Below, piece after piece: positions 11,472 through 24,065 of a stretch of DNA of 64,000 nucleotides. Source of the stretch: Anthoceros angustus. Lineage: Eukaryota; Streptophyta; Anthocerotopsida; Anthocerotales; Anthocerotaceae. Below the pieces are notes generated by a model, which saw only the letters and a program-made list of their open reading frames with translations, was not told the DNA's origin and did not search any database. Numbering within the stretch: position 1 is the first letter of the stretch; each line of letters opens with the position of its first letter. The position numbers and the translations under genes were made by a program. Location: positions 1 through 64,000 of the forward strand of contig MU008170.1 in the NCBI GenBank assembly GCA_010909165.1, given 5' to 3'.

Positions 11472-12202
11472 TCGGGAATTTTAGGCCACCGGGTGCCGCA
11501 GCCATGGAGTTGGCGAGATTCGATGGGGATGTGTCCGAGATCAGACGAGGCCATATGATTCCAGTCCCATGTGAGACAGACGATCAGAACAGGCCTTTCT
11601 GGATTGCAGAAGTCAAAGACTTGGATTTCTTATGTGACGAACCTTACCTAATTGTCCAGTGGTGGGTGACAGAGAATAGCAATGCATTTGAGGGAAGGTA
11701 CCTACCAGAGGAGATATTGGCTTCACACAACAGTGATAGAGAGGGTTTGCGACAACGGAGGAAGCGACCAAAGCATCTGGATCGACTGTTGATATCGGAG
11801 ACATTTATTTTGGCATACGGGTTCTCCTTTGCAAGGGATAGCACTCTACAAGTCCGTACACAGGAGCTCATCAAGACAAAGCTGTTCGAACTTCAACATC
11901 TACCAGTCGTGCAAGAAGTTAATAGGGTTGAAGATATCAGGGAAGACCACCCATTTCCAGAGAGAGTCGCAATGGAGGAAAATGTTGATTCGGACGAAAA
12001 TCCCGAAAATAAGGGTGCAGTAGAACGACAAGCAGGCGCTGATGATGATACACATCCGACTTCCAATTCAGCACCAATCGCAACAAGAACTCGCGGCAGA
12101 GGCAACGGAACCGGGACGGCTACTGGTGCTTTTGAAGGCATGTTTGATGATGATCCAGCACAAGGTCACCGTCGAAGGAGACGGAAACACTGTAGAGGAT
12201 AG
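11472..12202 (+). pseudogene. 3' part of the split transposon-type gene (QNRPFWI domain)
   Basis: An open frame with ATG at 11504 gives 232 residues: ARFDGDVSEI, DDQNRPFWIAEV, LIVQWWVTE, FEGRYLPEEIL, an FILAYGFSFARD segment and an acidic, then Arg/Gly-rich tail (RTRGRGNGTGT, HRRRRRKH). The frame is also open upstream of the ATG as far as the element boundary and continues the 5' part once the element is removed. It is about 45% similar by eye to the inverted copy at 4161-3613. This half alone is uninterrupted and could be expressed from a new promoter, but I see no evidence for that. Confidence 0.6.
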
Positions 12203-13710
12203 AAAGGTGATAGGGTATTCTTCGTAGCTTTAGGGCATAGGATAGATAGATGAGGTGTGTCTATGTGGACGTCCGCCGATTTGTGCAACTTCTTATGTCG
12301 TCGAGGCTTCCGCCACATCCGCAGACCTCCAAAAAGACATATTTCCTCAGTCGAATGATATGTTTCGCACTCGTTTTGCCTTGTGCGCGCACAAGTTTGC
12401 GCATACCCTTGTTTAAGCGTGCATAAGCCCTTCCCCATACAAAACATACAGAACCACACAAATTGCAGAAACAACTGACATGCCGAAATTATGGAAGAAT
12501 TTGGTCACAGGCCCTTCATCACACCGACGAATTAGCCATGAACCCGAGTGCAAGGCGCCACCGCGGTGTAAATGACCGGACAGGAAGTGGTGCCGGAGCC
12601 GCGAATGCCCGAAACCGATGGATGAACACCTACAAAACTCAACAAAAACCAACCCAGCTTCGGTTTTCGGCAAAATAGGGTTGGGATTTTTTCCAAAACC
12701 CCTTTTGACAGGAGAAACCCCTTTCAAAACAGACGCGGTTCTATACATCATTGAGGAAACTGAGCATGGGGACGTTTAGGAGACGCTACCACATGGCTCT
12801 GAATGTTCCATCTGTAGGTTTCCAGTATTTGAACATGCCTTTGAGCCCTCAACTTCCACATCATGGTATAGGCTTTGCCTCGTGAGACAACTTTCGATTC
12901 TGCTAGAGACTCCTTTTAGTTCAGGCTTGGAAACTGCTTTTTGTCAATGCAGGGTTCATTTTAGCTTCCCACGTCTGACATCAGGCTTGCGTCTTCAGGT
13001 TGCAAAAACTTGTACCTTACACAATCTTTTGGCTCACATTTGGAAGCTCACACAATAAAACTCTTCCGCAAGCATACGCCAAGCACACTCCGCAGTCCAT
13101 CTGGCTCCACAAAAGTAGTCGCAACCACCCTTAGACATCATTACCTCCCGGCTCGCACCTCACATCTCGCACGAACAGGGTTCTGAAGAGGTTCAAGGCC
13201 GGCCATGCCTACTTTGTGCTATGCTCTTTAGTCCATTCCCACACCACCTTCTCTAATGGGAGCCTCCGTCGCCTGTAATACAGGCACATGGCTGTCACCG
13301 CTCGATGGAGGCGATACTTATCTGGTAGGTAATTTGTGTACTGCAACCCTGCCTTATACACCATGTCCCTCGACGTTTCACTGTCCTGCACACAACTTTC
13401 ATTCGTCAGGATGACAAGCATGGCGTGTCTTAAGAGGTTCTTTGAAAACATAGTGTCTATCTGGAAATAGAAAATACTCTTAGTTTCAAAAAGAGTCTTG
13501 TTTTCAAAGAGACACTCTTGTTATCATGAAGACACTTTTGAAAGAGAGTCTTTGTACATCGCTTTGGTACATGGCAGCTCTTGGTACGGACGCCAAAGCA
13601 GACACTGAGCATGTGTGTTGAGGTAGGACGTTTGTACAAGATGAGCCAATATATTCTTATAGATGCCTAGGTATTCAGGCGTACTGTACGAGGAACTTGC
13701 GCAATAAAAG

Positions 13711-13872
13711 TGTCCGTCCCCTCTGTCCGCTTTAATATTCCATACATACGGCAATATCTTTTATTGCCCATCCCCTCTGTTTGCTTTGGTATTCCATACA
13801 TATGCCAATACCTTTTATTGCTCATCCCCTCTGTTTGCTTTGGTATTCCACACATACGGCCAATACCGTGGA
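13711..13872. repeat. 54-bp minisatellite, three copies
   Basis: The block cccctctg begins at 13718, 13772 and 13826, so the period is exactly 54 bases. On the minus strand the units read as 18-residue repeats of the form MYGIPKQTEGMGNKRY. The flanking sequence does not look like a gene, so the multiple-of-three period may be chance. Confidence 0.9.
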
Positions 13873-14126
13873 GTGGTGAAAACGATCTGCTTGCGTTCAT
13901 CAGAAGGAGCTGGGACGGTCTGGAAGTTTAGTGTTCATCACAATGGAGAATCATCAGCCATCAGCAATCTGTTGGAGCAAAGTGAGACCAGGTTAAATCT
14001 TCCTCAATTATGAGACCACGGCACACTCAATAAGCAAAGCCAAGCAAGACTACAGTGTGTACAATGTACAGAATGGCTAGGCCAAATGGACACACATTTA
14101 TAAGAACTTCATGATTAAGCATCTTG

Positions 14127-14268
14127 TACTTAGATTGGTACGTAGATGGGGTGCCTAAAGGGAGTGTATGCCCTTGGTGCAAGTAGCTTAGGCACACCAT
14201 GGTACAAGTTGTTAAGTACCAAGTCCCTTATTGGACTTAAATAAAATTCTTCTTCTTCTTCTTCTACT
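14127..14268 (+). repeat. Dispersed repeat, copy A
   Basis: This shares a pattern with 43548-43680. Both have a cttagat(g/a)ggg element, then a gtgc(a/t)agtag(c/t)ttagg motif, gttaagta(c/t)(c/t)aagtccc, a tggact(t/a)(a/t)a motif and a CTTCTT-rich end. It looks like the 3' end of a transposon family; the type is unknown. Confidence 0.5.
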
Positions 14269-15680
14269 CATGGTAACAAAAATAAACGGGGACGTCTGCC
14301 CCCCAAAATTCATTTCAAATTCCCTTCTTATACTCAGAGAGACACAAGGGTACTCCCGGAGGCACAAGGTTCGAGGTACAGTGTGCCATGAGGCACCCAC
14401 ACTAAGGACCCTCTGTTTCTTATCAATTGCCCTATATCCTGGAGAGCGTGCGCTCTCCCATGCAGCCTAACTGGCTGTGCAAAACACCTAAACTCATGCT
14501 TTTCCTAACAGGACTCTTGACAGTAGCTGCTGTGAGCTATTTTCAAGAGCTTTGTAACTTGTCATTGTGAAATAAAGGAAGGCCCCAGCCGTGATTTAAG
14601 CGAGGGACACCCTATCCCAGCCTGGGCTGGTGGGACATACATCTCGAATGCAAAATGTCTAGGAATATTTCAGAGGAACGCTAATGTGGACTTGCTTCTT
14701 GAAAGCAAAAGCTACAGTTCTACACCTTTCTCGTTCTTTCCTCCTTGTAACCTGCGTGAGCTATCACCTGTTAAACCACACATCCAGGCTGTGAGACGGT
14801 TCTCCTGCCAATTGTATGCGAGCCTAAACTTCAGAAATGAGCAGCAAAAGGAGAACATGAGAACTTGACCGTTCTATAAGCAGTTTGCTTCACCAACAGG
14901 ATCTCGCTAGAAACGAAACCTGATAGTTGATTGAAGGCATTACAGGTTGGTTACTTAGCCGGATGAGCCATGGCCACACCCTACTCACGCTGGTCAGGCA
15001 AGTGAAAAGCATGCTATGGTAAAGAGCAGTAGAGCCCTTTTGTGAGTGTGCTGTAAAACCCAGGACACTGTGCCTCTCATAGCCCTTTCCTCCTTCGCTT
15101 AAGAGCCAGACCTCCATCTGTGTGACCTTGCCAATCACGCTTGTAACAATGCTGAACACATCTGCTGTTGGAGAGCCCTGAACACATCTGGTCAAGCCCG
15201 AGCACAGGTATCCATCTTCCTTGTCTATTCCACATTGTATCCATGGAGAGATTTTCTCCATGTTCTGTTCATTTGGAGAGCCTGCATTAGCTCTTGGAAC
15301 ATACCATCATCTGCCCTTAGGGCAACGACTTAAAAAAATATCTTCGACAGGTTAGAAAATCCCAAACGGTTCTGAATTACCTAGTAGGGGTGAACTGACC
15401 CCTGGTATGCAAGACGAAGAGCAGACGGCACCTCTGCTCCAGGGCTTTATTTTGAAGCGGTTTTCTTGCCGGTTCCGGTCCCCATACACACAAAACGGGA
15501 CACGGGACCCGTAGTCCTCTGAACCTGTCCACATTCCAAACCCCAGTACTCTTAAGCATAAAGCCGAGCCGGGGTCAGTTACCCGTGTTTGGAAGCTGGA
15601 GATGACGGTCCTGGGGTGACGTTGCAGAGCTGCAGCTGTGCGACCCAGCCCATCGGCAGTCATGCACTGCAGTACATCGG

Positions 15681-15796
15681 TCTGAATCCCTGCCTATGGC
15701 GGCAGCGGCGCTTGCGCATCATGACCGCCTCAGGCAGCTGCCAGATCCTTGCGTCGATCGTTCTGAATCCCTGCCTATGGCGGTCATGATGCGCAA
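15681..15796. repeat. Nested direct and inverted repeat
   Basis: A 22-base direct repeat lies at 15681-15702 and 15762-15783. Overlapping it, the 18-base arms at 15712-15729 and 15779-15796 are perfect inverted repeats (TTGCGCATCATGACCGCC and its complement) around a 49-base loop. Confidence 0.85.
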
Positions 15797-18070
15797 CCGC
15801 AGCTGACGCCTGTTCACGGTCCAGGAAGTAGATGCCCCAGAGGCCCGCAGGAGGAGGAAAATTCCCACAGGCTCTACTCGAGCCTATCGAGCAGGCCGCC
15901 AGCTCGGCAGGAAGAGGCGGCTCCGCCGTAGCCGCAAATGCACAAGAACCTCCTGGTTTCTCCGACCGCTGCCTCTGAAGTGGCTCCGCTGAGGTATTCC
16001 TCTCAAGGGGCCTCGCCCATGGAGAAACCTTGGCGGAGGAGGAACCCTAGCCGACAGCACCACCGCTGTAGCTCCCGCTCCCACCTTTCCCGTCTACCAG
16101 CCCTCACGGCAGCTGGAGAAGCCCCCCTCGAGCGGCTTCCAACTGGGAGAACTGTGCCAAGGGCTAGAGAAGGTGAGGGAAGCATTTTCTCTCCAGCTGG
16201 GAGAAGCGTGTGAAGGGCCAGTGGATCTCAGAGAAGGATCTCCTCGATAGAGCTGGACAGCAAACTAGAGGGATCTCAGCCGAGCAAAAGGGGACGGCAG
16301 GCAGAAAGGTAACCTAGCGTGCCCTTCCGTTCTGCCGAGCTACCTCTACGTAGTTTGCTTTTGATTTCTTCTGGGTCTGCCTTCTCGACTTGAAAATCCG
16401 GTGAAGTCCCAACCTGGCTGTCGAACCTGCGCATGAAGCTGGTGCCCTAATGGGCAAGCCGCTGCTAGCTCATGCCTTTTGAACACGGCGATTGGATCAA
16501 GGGCGTTTTGCCGCGGCCCGTACAAGACATGTCCTGCAAATGTCACATTACATTCCAAGTCAGAATGTCTCACTGCATCCGGAGGGAGTGGAGTTCCTTT
16601 CCCTGCTTCAGGGTTCCGATGCCAGGCTGGCCCTATGCTGGCACACAAGAAAAGGTGAGCATCAGGGGATCGGGTGAGAGCATTATCGTTCACGTTTTGC
16701 ACACATGTCAGCCCTGTGCGGATCCGCTGGCCGCTGCAGGTTTCCGTGGCATGCGCGTCTGAGGTCAGATTGGTTGATTCTGTGAATGCGTACTTTGACT
16801 GTCCTTACATCCTGAACGATTCATTGATGGCTTGTCGAATAAATGTGACCTCGGGAGGCCTGGTCGATGGACACTTGTGGACTGCACCTTCGTTCTTCTC
16901 GTCTGATGAAGGGCAACCTAAATGGGTATCATTCGGTCACTCTCTGCTCTGACCATGCTCTGGCCGTGCCCATGGCTTGCATGAAGTATTGTTTGACAGT
17001 CAGGCAGAACTTGTGGTGAGGACTCAGTCCGTCACCACAATTCTGGTCGATGAGAAGCGTGTCTTTTGACGGGATCCGTTGTCGAGCATGAAAGCCATTC
17101 ATACTAGGTCTGCTACGTTCCAATATGTATATAATGAGATGGGCATCGCATTCAACACGTGCTTTCGATAGCTGTACTGTATCTGTGGCCGCCCACATGC
17201 TGAAAGAGCTCCGTGTTGAGAAGGCCGGAGAGCGTCTCCATCCCCAGGATCGCGCGCATCCCTCCCGTCGCCTCCCACCCGTTGCTCCCACACCTCGCCG
17301 CTCCCGTGCCTCGCTGCCTACCCGCCGCCCTGGCGATTACACTAACGGGAGGAAAGAACCTATGGAGGGAGTATGGTAAATTTTTGAAACCATAATTGGG
17401 AGATTCTATTTTTTTGTGAATGGTAGCCGACGAGTTATTAAGAGAATGAGTTAATTAGAGAATGATATAATTAGAAAATAAGTTAAGTAGAGAAAAATAT
17501 TGCAGCAATACTGGGTACTGCAGCTAGTAGATCCAGTATAAAGAAATGAACCTAACAGAAAGAGATGAAGAAACCTCATCTAACGAGATTAGAGGTACAT
17601 GCCAACCGGTGCCTGATACTACTGAGATCAACATCTAACTGGAGTAGGACCCTTCCGAAGACTTAAAAGTCCCCAATCATAAGAGAAGGAGCATAACACT
17701 AGTTGCACTACAAGAGGTGAGGAGATCATAAGAGAGATATTATAAATATTTGGGTTCTTTTATACTAAAGGTAGGTACTTTTATATAGGTCATAGACTGC
17801 TTCTCTATGGTTCAACAGGGCCCTCTCAATTGCCCTTCAACGGGCTTTTTTTGCAGCGATCATTCACAAAGCGGCAACAGCAGGTGATGCATTCCCCTCT
17901 TCCTTTGTTGTTTGTAGGCCTCTTCCCTCTCTGCCGAAAGGCCTTTTCCCATCAAATTTTTCCCCTTCTTCTTCTTCTTCTTTCTCCTATGCATGATTCA
18001 TACAAAAGTTTTTGTTTTCAAATGATTTCATAATGAGACAAGATTGGAAGGAAAATGGAGAAAGCGTTCT

Positions 18071-18414
18071 TATTCCTTTCTTGTAGGAACGTTGGCTGCA
18101 TTTCAAATTTGTTTAACCTAGGTGAAACTTTTGGCATGGAGAGTGTGGACTCTTGACTTGTCACTCTTGTGAGTGAGATCAAATTTTGAATTTATTAATT
18201 TAAATCCTAGTGTAAAAACAACAATGAAGAAGATTTTGTTGTTATTCCTTTCTTGTAGGAACGTTGGCTGCATTTCAAATTTGTTTAACCCAGGTAAAAC
18301 TTTTGGCATGGAGAATGTGGACTCTTGACTTGTCACTCTTGTGAGTGAGATCAAATTTTGAATTTATTAATTTAAATCCTAGTGTGAAAGTAACAATGAA
18401 GAAGATTTTGTTGT
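18071..18414. repeat. 172-bp tandem duplication
   Basis: Two adjacent copies begin attcctttcttgtagg at 18072 and 18244, with about 97% identity throughout. The sequence is AT-rich and apparently non-coding. Confidence 0.95.
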
Positions 18415-19611
18415 CTCATGAAGAGCCCTTTCTCTGTACAATGCAACTCTCATGAGTTAGACCAATGATTCATTAGAGCAAGAGCTCCTAGTGAATCATC
18501 CCAAGCTCAAATAAAAGACTCAATCCAATGTAACACATCAACCTACACGATGTAAATGCAGGTGTGAACCACACTAGGAATGGTGAGAGTGGTATGAACC
18601 CCGTCCCCCGCCTCATCGACGACGTCCCTAACGACATCCCAGGAAACAATGTCACGGGCTATGTGACCGGAGTCGAGAGAGAAAGAGAGAGTAGTTAGAG
18701 AGGAGTCACCCCCGAGGTTAGGAGCTGAGTAGATGTTGTCTGTGTGTGGGTGTGGTTTGTTGGGATATTGCATATGGTGGTCCATGCTAGGCACAAGTAC
18801 CATCCCTTGGGAACAAATAGGCAAGTGCGAAGCCGCAGCTCTGTCGAATACTTGAAAAGGAAGCAAAAACCACTATTACCGTCGCCGCCATCTCCAACCC
18901 TGTGAGCCGCCACATCCTACCCATCGAGGCTGAGGCCTGCTTCTATTCAGGAAGTTGATTCAAAGAAGTAATGCAGAAAGTGGATTAGAAGATTCCATAT
19001 ATTTGAGGTAATATTCTTAGTAGTCAATATATGAAGAAAAAAAACTTTACTATTATAAAATTTAATTCAATAAGACAAGGCTATAAAATGAGCACTAGGC
19101 AGAGCGTTGAAAGCATATAATGTTCTCACTTATCAGCAAACCATCCTTGTGTTTAGTAGATGCGACACGGCTGTTGCAGTGCTCTGGCGAAATATTCCGA
19201 TCGTGTTCGATTCTCTACAGTTGTGGGAGAAGTCCCTAAGCACACGTCTTAAGTTGGAGGGTAAACAATCCAGGGGGGTCATCTACCTATTCAAGAAGTA
19301 CCTCACGAGACAGAATTGTGCCGCGAAGATACCGGGAAAGGGAATCCAGGGTGTCGAGTGCAGCTGCCTCTAGTTCCCCGGTGCCGGACCTCTAACTGAC
19401 CCCGGGCCCACCATGCAACCTGGTATTTTTCTATTTCTGGATTTCGACAGCTGAATATCTTCCACCTGCTTGAGACGCCAGTGGTGGCGCCACTTAGACT
19501 TTCACGACCGAACTTTCCCCTTGGCAGGCCGCGAGAAGAACTCGGCGCCATCTCCAGTGTCGCCACCCAGCTCCGAATTCGTTGACATCGCCCAGGGTGA
19601 CCGGCCGCGCA

Positions 19612-20012
19612 GGTAAGCTCCAGCTCCCGTGTGTGCTGCGCTTTGGTAATGGAGCCCGAATTGGAGCAGATCGGGCCCGGGCTGCGCAATTCCGATGGCT
19701 TGCGGGGGAATTGATTGCTGCCCGGGGAGGCGGGCTCTGCCGGATTTGGAATTCTGAAGTGTGTGTGGGAGTTTCGGGGGGTGAGCCGAATTGAGGAGGT
19801 TGAAGCTTGAATTTGATTGAATTGGGGTGTTGGTGAGTGTGTCACTGTTAGGGTGGTGGTGGTGGTGGTGGTGGTGGTGGTGGTGTTGGAGGTCGGGGTG
19901 TGGTTGTGGCGTGGCTTGCAATTGAGGTGTGTGTTGGCCGGGCAGGTGCTGGGAGGACTGAGAGTGCTGCGTAGGTTTGGGGGCTGAACGTTTGGTTTGG
20001 GTGGTGTGTGCA
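19612..20012 (+). other. Probable 5'-UTR intron of the phosphofructokinase gene
   Basis: The donor is CGCGCAG|GTAAGCTCC and the acceptor GTGTGTGCAG|GAGCGACATG, just before the start codon at 20021. The intron contains a GGT microsatellite of about ten units (19853-19884). Leader introns are common in plant housekeeping genes. Confidence 0.6.
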
Positions 20013-20020
20013 GGAGCGAC

Positions 20021-23000
20021 ATGAAGGCTACGTTGAACAGCCCGGGGGTGGCGCTGCGGGGTGGGGCAGGAGATTTGCAGAACTTCTGCCGAGCCAGTCC
20101 GAGTGAAGGTGGACCAATTGAGATCCGTGCCTAAGGCTCAAGGCGCAGCTGGTCGGACTGCTGTGGGTGGGGCAGGAGATTTGCAGAACTTCTGCCGAGC
20201 CAGTCCGAGTGAAGGTGGACCAATTGAGATCCGTGCCTAAGGCTCAAGGCGCAGCTGGTCGGACTGCTGTGGGGTGCTCTTTGCAGAGGAAGCAGCTCCT
20301 TGGGAGCCCTGTGGCTTCTCGTGTGTGCGGACTGCATCTGGGAGCCGGTGCGGTGTCGGGGAAGAAGCAGGATGTGGTTGTGAGTGAATGCAAGACTCAG
20401 GAAGGTGCATGCGGGGCTCGCCTCGAGGATGTGCCCCACCTCATGGATTGGCTGGGTACGGATTTGGAGGTAGGTTTGTTGGCTTCTCCTGATGTCGTTT
20501 TGGTGTCTGCTGGTTGCTTTCGCTTCTTAACGAGTTGGGCCCTTTGTGAGCAGACGTACCCGAATCCACTCAAGCACAATCCTGCCTACGCGGCTGTCAG
20601 GTAAGGCTTTCAGCGATTTTGCCCTTGCAACTGTACTTGCAGATGCTGGCAATTTGCGTTTCAGATGGTCACTTTTTGGGTCTCATGTTTCGGTTCTTGA
20701 TTTGCAGGCAGTACTTTGTGGAAGAGGATGACGTCGTTGCAAAAGATGTAAGTGCCTCTGCTATTTTGATAGACGGCGACTTTGTGTGTTTGAGTGTGAT
20801 TGGTCTGACATGCCCCTCTTTTTCAGATCGTTGTGAAGCTTAGAACTCCTGGCGATGGTGTTCACTTTCGTCGTGCTGGACCGAGGCAGAAGGTGAGCAT
20901 TTACGAACCATTTCCACGGGGATGTTGTATGGCCAATCTTTGGCTGGAAGAAGTCTTTCAGTGGAAGTGTAACAGAGGCACTTAGCTCGTGTCTATTATC
21001 TCTGCAGATATATTTTAAAGATAGTGAAGTTCGAGCATGTATCGTGACATGCGGGGGCTTGTGTCCTGGACTGAACACTGTCATCCGTGAGATAGTCTGC
21101 GGGCTGTGGACTCAGTATGGTGTCCGGGAGATCATTGGGATAGATGTGCGTTATCTCTATCACTTTTAATCATTTTCTTTGAAAGCAGGCTAGCTTCCAC
21201 TGAGTCTTACCTAGAGAATTAAGCACAGTCTACTTATTTTAGCTTGTGTTTCTGCACCGCAGGGGGGATACAGTGGCTTCTATTCCAGGAATACAATAAC
21301 TCTCAATCCAAAGCTTGTGAACGACATCCACAAACGTGGAGGTACAGTTCTTGGGACTTCCAGAGGTGGGCACGATGTGAACAAGATTGTGGACAGTATT
21401 CAGGACAGAGGAATCAACCAAGTAAGTGTTTGTGATTCTGTGATTCATCCTCTTCCCTTGTCACCAACTTGGACTTGTGCAAATGGTGTTATTTTTCTAA
21501 CCATATCTACTCGCTTTGTAGGTTTATATTATTGGTGGGGATGGTACACAACGAGGTGCTGAAATCATTCACCAGGTATGGCATGAAAGAATACATATTG
21601 AGGACAAGGTGCTGTGGCTTTTGCACACAAAATTTTGGAGCACGAGCTGTGGCTAGGTGGTAGTTTCAGACTCTGAAGCCCCTTTATTGTTGTAACATTT
21701 GTATCTCAGGAGATTGAACGGCGAGGTCTGAAGGTCGTTGTTGCTGGTATCCCGAAGACAATCGACAATGACATTGCGGTACGTCAATCGCTGTACCTCT
21801 CTGGTGGCCTTTTTATGTGCAGAATTATTGTATTAGTAGACTGAACGAATCCATCCTCCGCCCTGCAGGTGATAGATAAATCATTTGGATTCGATACAGC
21901 TGTAGAAGAAGCTCAACGGGCAATCAATGCAGCACATGTTGAAGCCGAGAGTACTCACAACTCCATTGGCCTGGTGAAGCTGATGGGTCGATACAGTGGT
22001 AGGATATGCAATTGCTGCACCTTAGTTACCTATGTTCACTCATAAGCTTTTCTCGAACTGGAGGTGCTCAGTATGCTTTTTGTTTTTGGTTTTGCAGGGT
22101 ATATCGCAATGCATGCAACACTAGCCAGCCGTGATGTTGTAAGTCTGCCATCCTTCGCTTAGCCTTGTAATGGCACCTGCTGCACCCATGCTTCTTAGAG
22201 GGGATCTTTTGTGACCTCCTTGACATGTCATTTATGCAGGATTGCTGTTTGATACCAGAAGTTCCGTTCTATTTAGAGGGACCTGGAGGTCTTTACGAGT
22301 TTGTGGAGAAACGTTTGTTGGAAAATGGACACATGGTGATTGTTGTAGCCGAAGGTGCTGGTCAAGAGTTGTTAAAGTTAGAAAATCAAAATGGTTCCAG
22401 CACTATGGATGCATCTGGCAATCGGCTGCTACTTGATGTTGGTCTATGGCTATCTCAAGCACTTAAGGTAAGTTCGATGTCAGCTGGTATCTGGTTAGTT
22501 CTGGATTCCAGGGCTGAAGGCTGACACTTACAATGTAAATCCTATTTTCAGGCAGAGTTCAAGAAAAGGAAAAACAGGGACCTAAACTTGAAGTATATTG
22601 GTACGTGTTTCTATCTAGACTCTAACTGGGGACGTGTCCTTCGATTTTGCTTGTCAAAGTTCATGCAGGTTGACCATCTGAAATGAACTTGACTCACTTG
22701 TGTGCCATTTGGAAACAGACCCCACGTACATGATTCGAGCTATTCCAAGTAATGCTTCCGACAATGTCTATTGCACTCTGCTGGCTCATAGTGCTATCCA
22801 TGGGGCAATGGCTGGATATTCTGGATTTACTGTGGGCCCAGTCAATGGGCGCCATACCTACATTCCAATCAACGTAACCTTCTGAAACCCCCGAATAAAA
22901 GTCGTTCTTTGCTAGTTGGAATGATTCTTCTTACGTGTGAACCGTCAACGTTTACTGATCATAATTTGGCTTTGCTGATGTGTGTAGAGGATTACCCAAT

Positions 23001-23197
23001 CTCAAAATCGGGTGAATGTCAGTGACAGGATGTGGGCAAGACTGTTATCTTCAACCCACCAGCCTGACTTCCTGGACTATGACATCGTTATGAAGCGGAA
23101 ATCTGTGCCTGATGGCACTCTCTGGGCCCCTAGTCCTGGCAATGGTACAGTCACGCAGGCGGGAATTGTTGATGAGGCAAGTGCAGAAACCGTCTAG
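20021..23197 (+). CDS. PFK: ATP-dependent 6-phosphofructokinase, plant type, probably plastid-targeted
   Basis: Phosphorylates fructose-6-phosphate to the 1,6-bisphosphate in glycolysis. The exons that join in frame are 20021-20047, 20287-20469, 20554-20600, 20708-20747, 20827-20892, 21008-21145, 21263-21421, 21522-21575, 21710-21778, 21869-21998, 22098-22138, 22240-22467, 22552-22600, 22719-22873 and 22988-23197 (531 aa, like Arabidopsis PFK4/5). Visible motifs are [19 protein letters not shown] (Gly rather than the Asp of PPi-PFKs), [19 protein letters not shown] and PEVPF. The first 60 or so residues are basic, Ser/Ala-rich and poor in acids, like a transit peptide. The first junction is the weak point: donor GTGGCG is poor, and a 106-bp tandem duplication lies inside that intron. 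No other ATG-led route into the conserved frame was found. Confidence 0.93.
20061..20272 (+). repeat. 106-bp tandem duplication at the 5' end of the PFK gene
   Basis: gtggggcaggagatttgcag starts at 20061 and again at 20167. The two 106-bp copies are essentially identical, so the duplication is recent or an assembly artefact. 106 is not a multiple of three, so the copies would break the frame if exonic. They are harmless if the intron 20048-20286 is correct. Confidence 0.95.
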
Positions 23198-24065
23198 TGT
23201 ATGGGATGCGGATGCAGGCACAGGTCGATTGCTTCTCTATTGTTTACAGAGCCTGTGCCATCACTAGGAAGAATCTCCTTGGTGGCCAGGCCGCAGCAGG
23301 TGTGAAGTGGGGCAAGCAGTGTGGCTTGCTGATAGACACTGTTGTCTGCTTGATGGAATCACCCCTTAGGCATTTTAGGTACAATTATGTTGAAGTCTAT
23401 GCCTTTCCACTTGCAGCTGGGCGCCTGCTGCTCATCGGCGCAACCCCCTGTGGACCTGGTGACGCAGTTGTTGTGGTGGGCAGGTATGGTTCTCTTGTCG
23501 ACAAGCTTGAAATGGCTGGCGGCTGGATTTCGGACAGCAGGTTGATGAGTTTCAATTCACCGGTCTCAGGAGACTATTTATACATAAGTAGGACGAATTT
23601 AGGCTCGAATATGTGATTGCCATTATGCAAAATTTTGGGCTCCTTTAGATATATCGCTAATCGTTTGTTTGTAATAATCTTTTAAATATTTAGTTAATCA
23701 CTGCAATAAATTACTGGATCTAAGTGCTTTGCTTAGATCAGTCATGCTACATAGTAATAAGGCCAGGTATACGTAAGAGCAAACCGTGACCCATAATCAC
23801 AGACACCTACATAGAAAACCGCGAACAATTAGAGCAACCACGGACATACAACAGACAGAACAACCACTAAAGACGGAATCCGTTTGTTTAGACTCTCTTA
23901 GGGGCCTTGGTTAACTGTGTGAAAAACGAACAGGAAGTTATTTCACATTACCTATCTAACTGTAAAATCTACACAACAAGCTCCTGGGAGCTTTTTACGA
24001 CGGCAAAGCTCACAGGAATTCCGGACCACTTCCTTGAGGAACGGTTGCCTACGGGAAGATAGAAC
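23198..24065. other. 3' flank between convergent genes
   Basis: Holds the PFK 3'-UTR and the 3' end of the minus-strand 68-aa gene. An open frame of 139 codons after the PFK stop (23197-23616) has no ATG of its own and no family resemblance. I see no further gene. Confidence 0.6.

Larger units (their letters stand above)
12203..19490. other. Gene-poor repeat-rich stretch
   Basis: I find no convincing gene in these 7.3 kb. It holds the 54-bp minisatellite, a dispersed repeat, an inverted repeat and a 172-bp duplication, all listed separately. There are also (TTC)n runs at about 14249-14266 and 17968-17985. Minus-strand 13209-13451 (an 80-codon frame with TNYLPDKYRLHRAVTAM) and 14890-15261 have protein-like composition but no recognisable family. 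They may be transposon debris. Confidence 0.6.

Noticed and set aside
17704-17713. CACTACAAGA, resembling a CACTA transposon terminus
   Set aside because: No inverted partner or subterminal repeats are seen near it; a ten-base match is expected by chance.
19303-20022. 239-codon minus-strand frame with His/Thr runs
   Set aside because: It is antisense to the PFK leader and the GGT microsatellite and has no ATG-supported protein resemblance.
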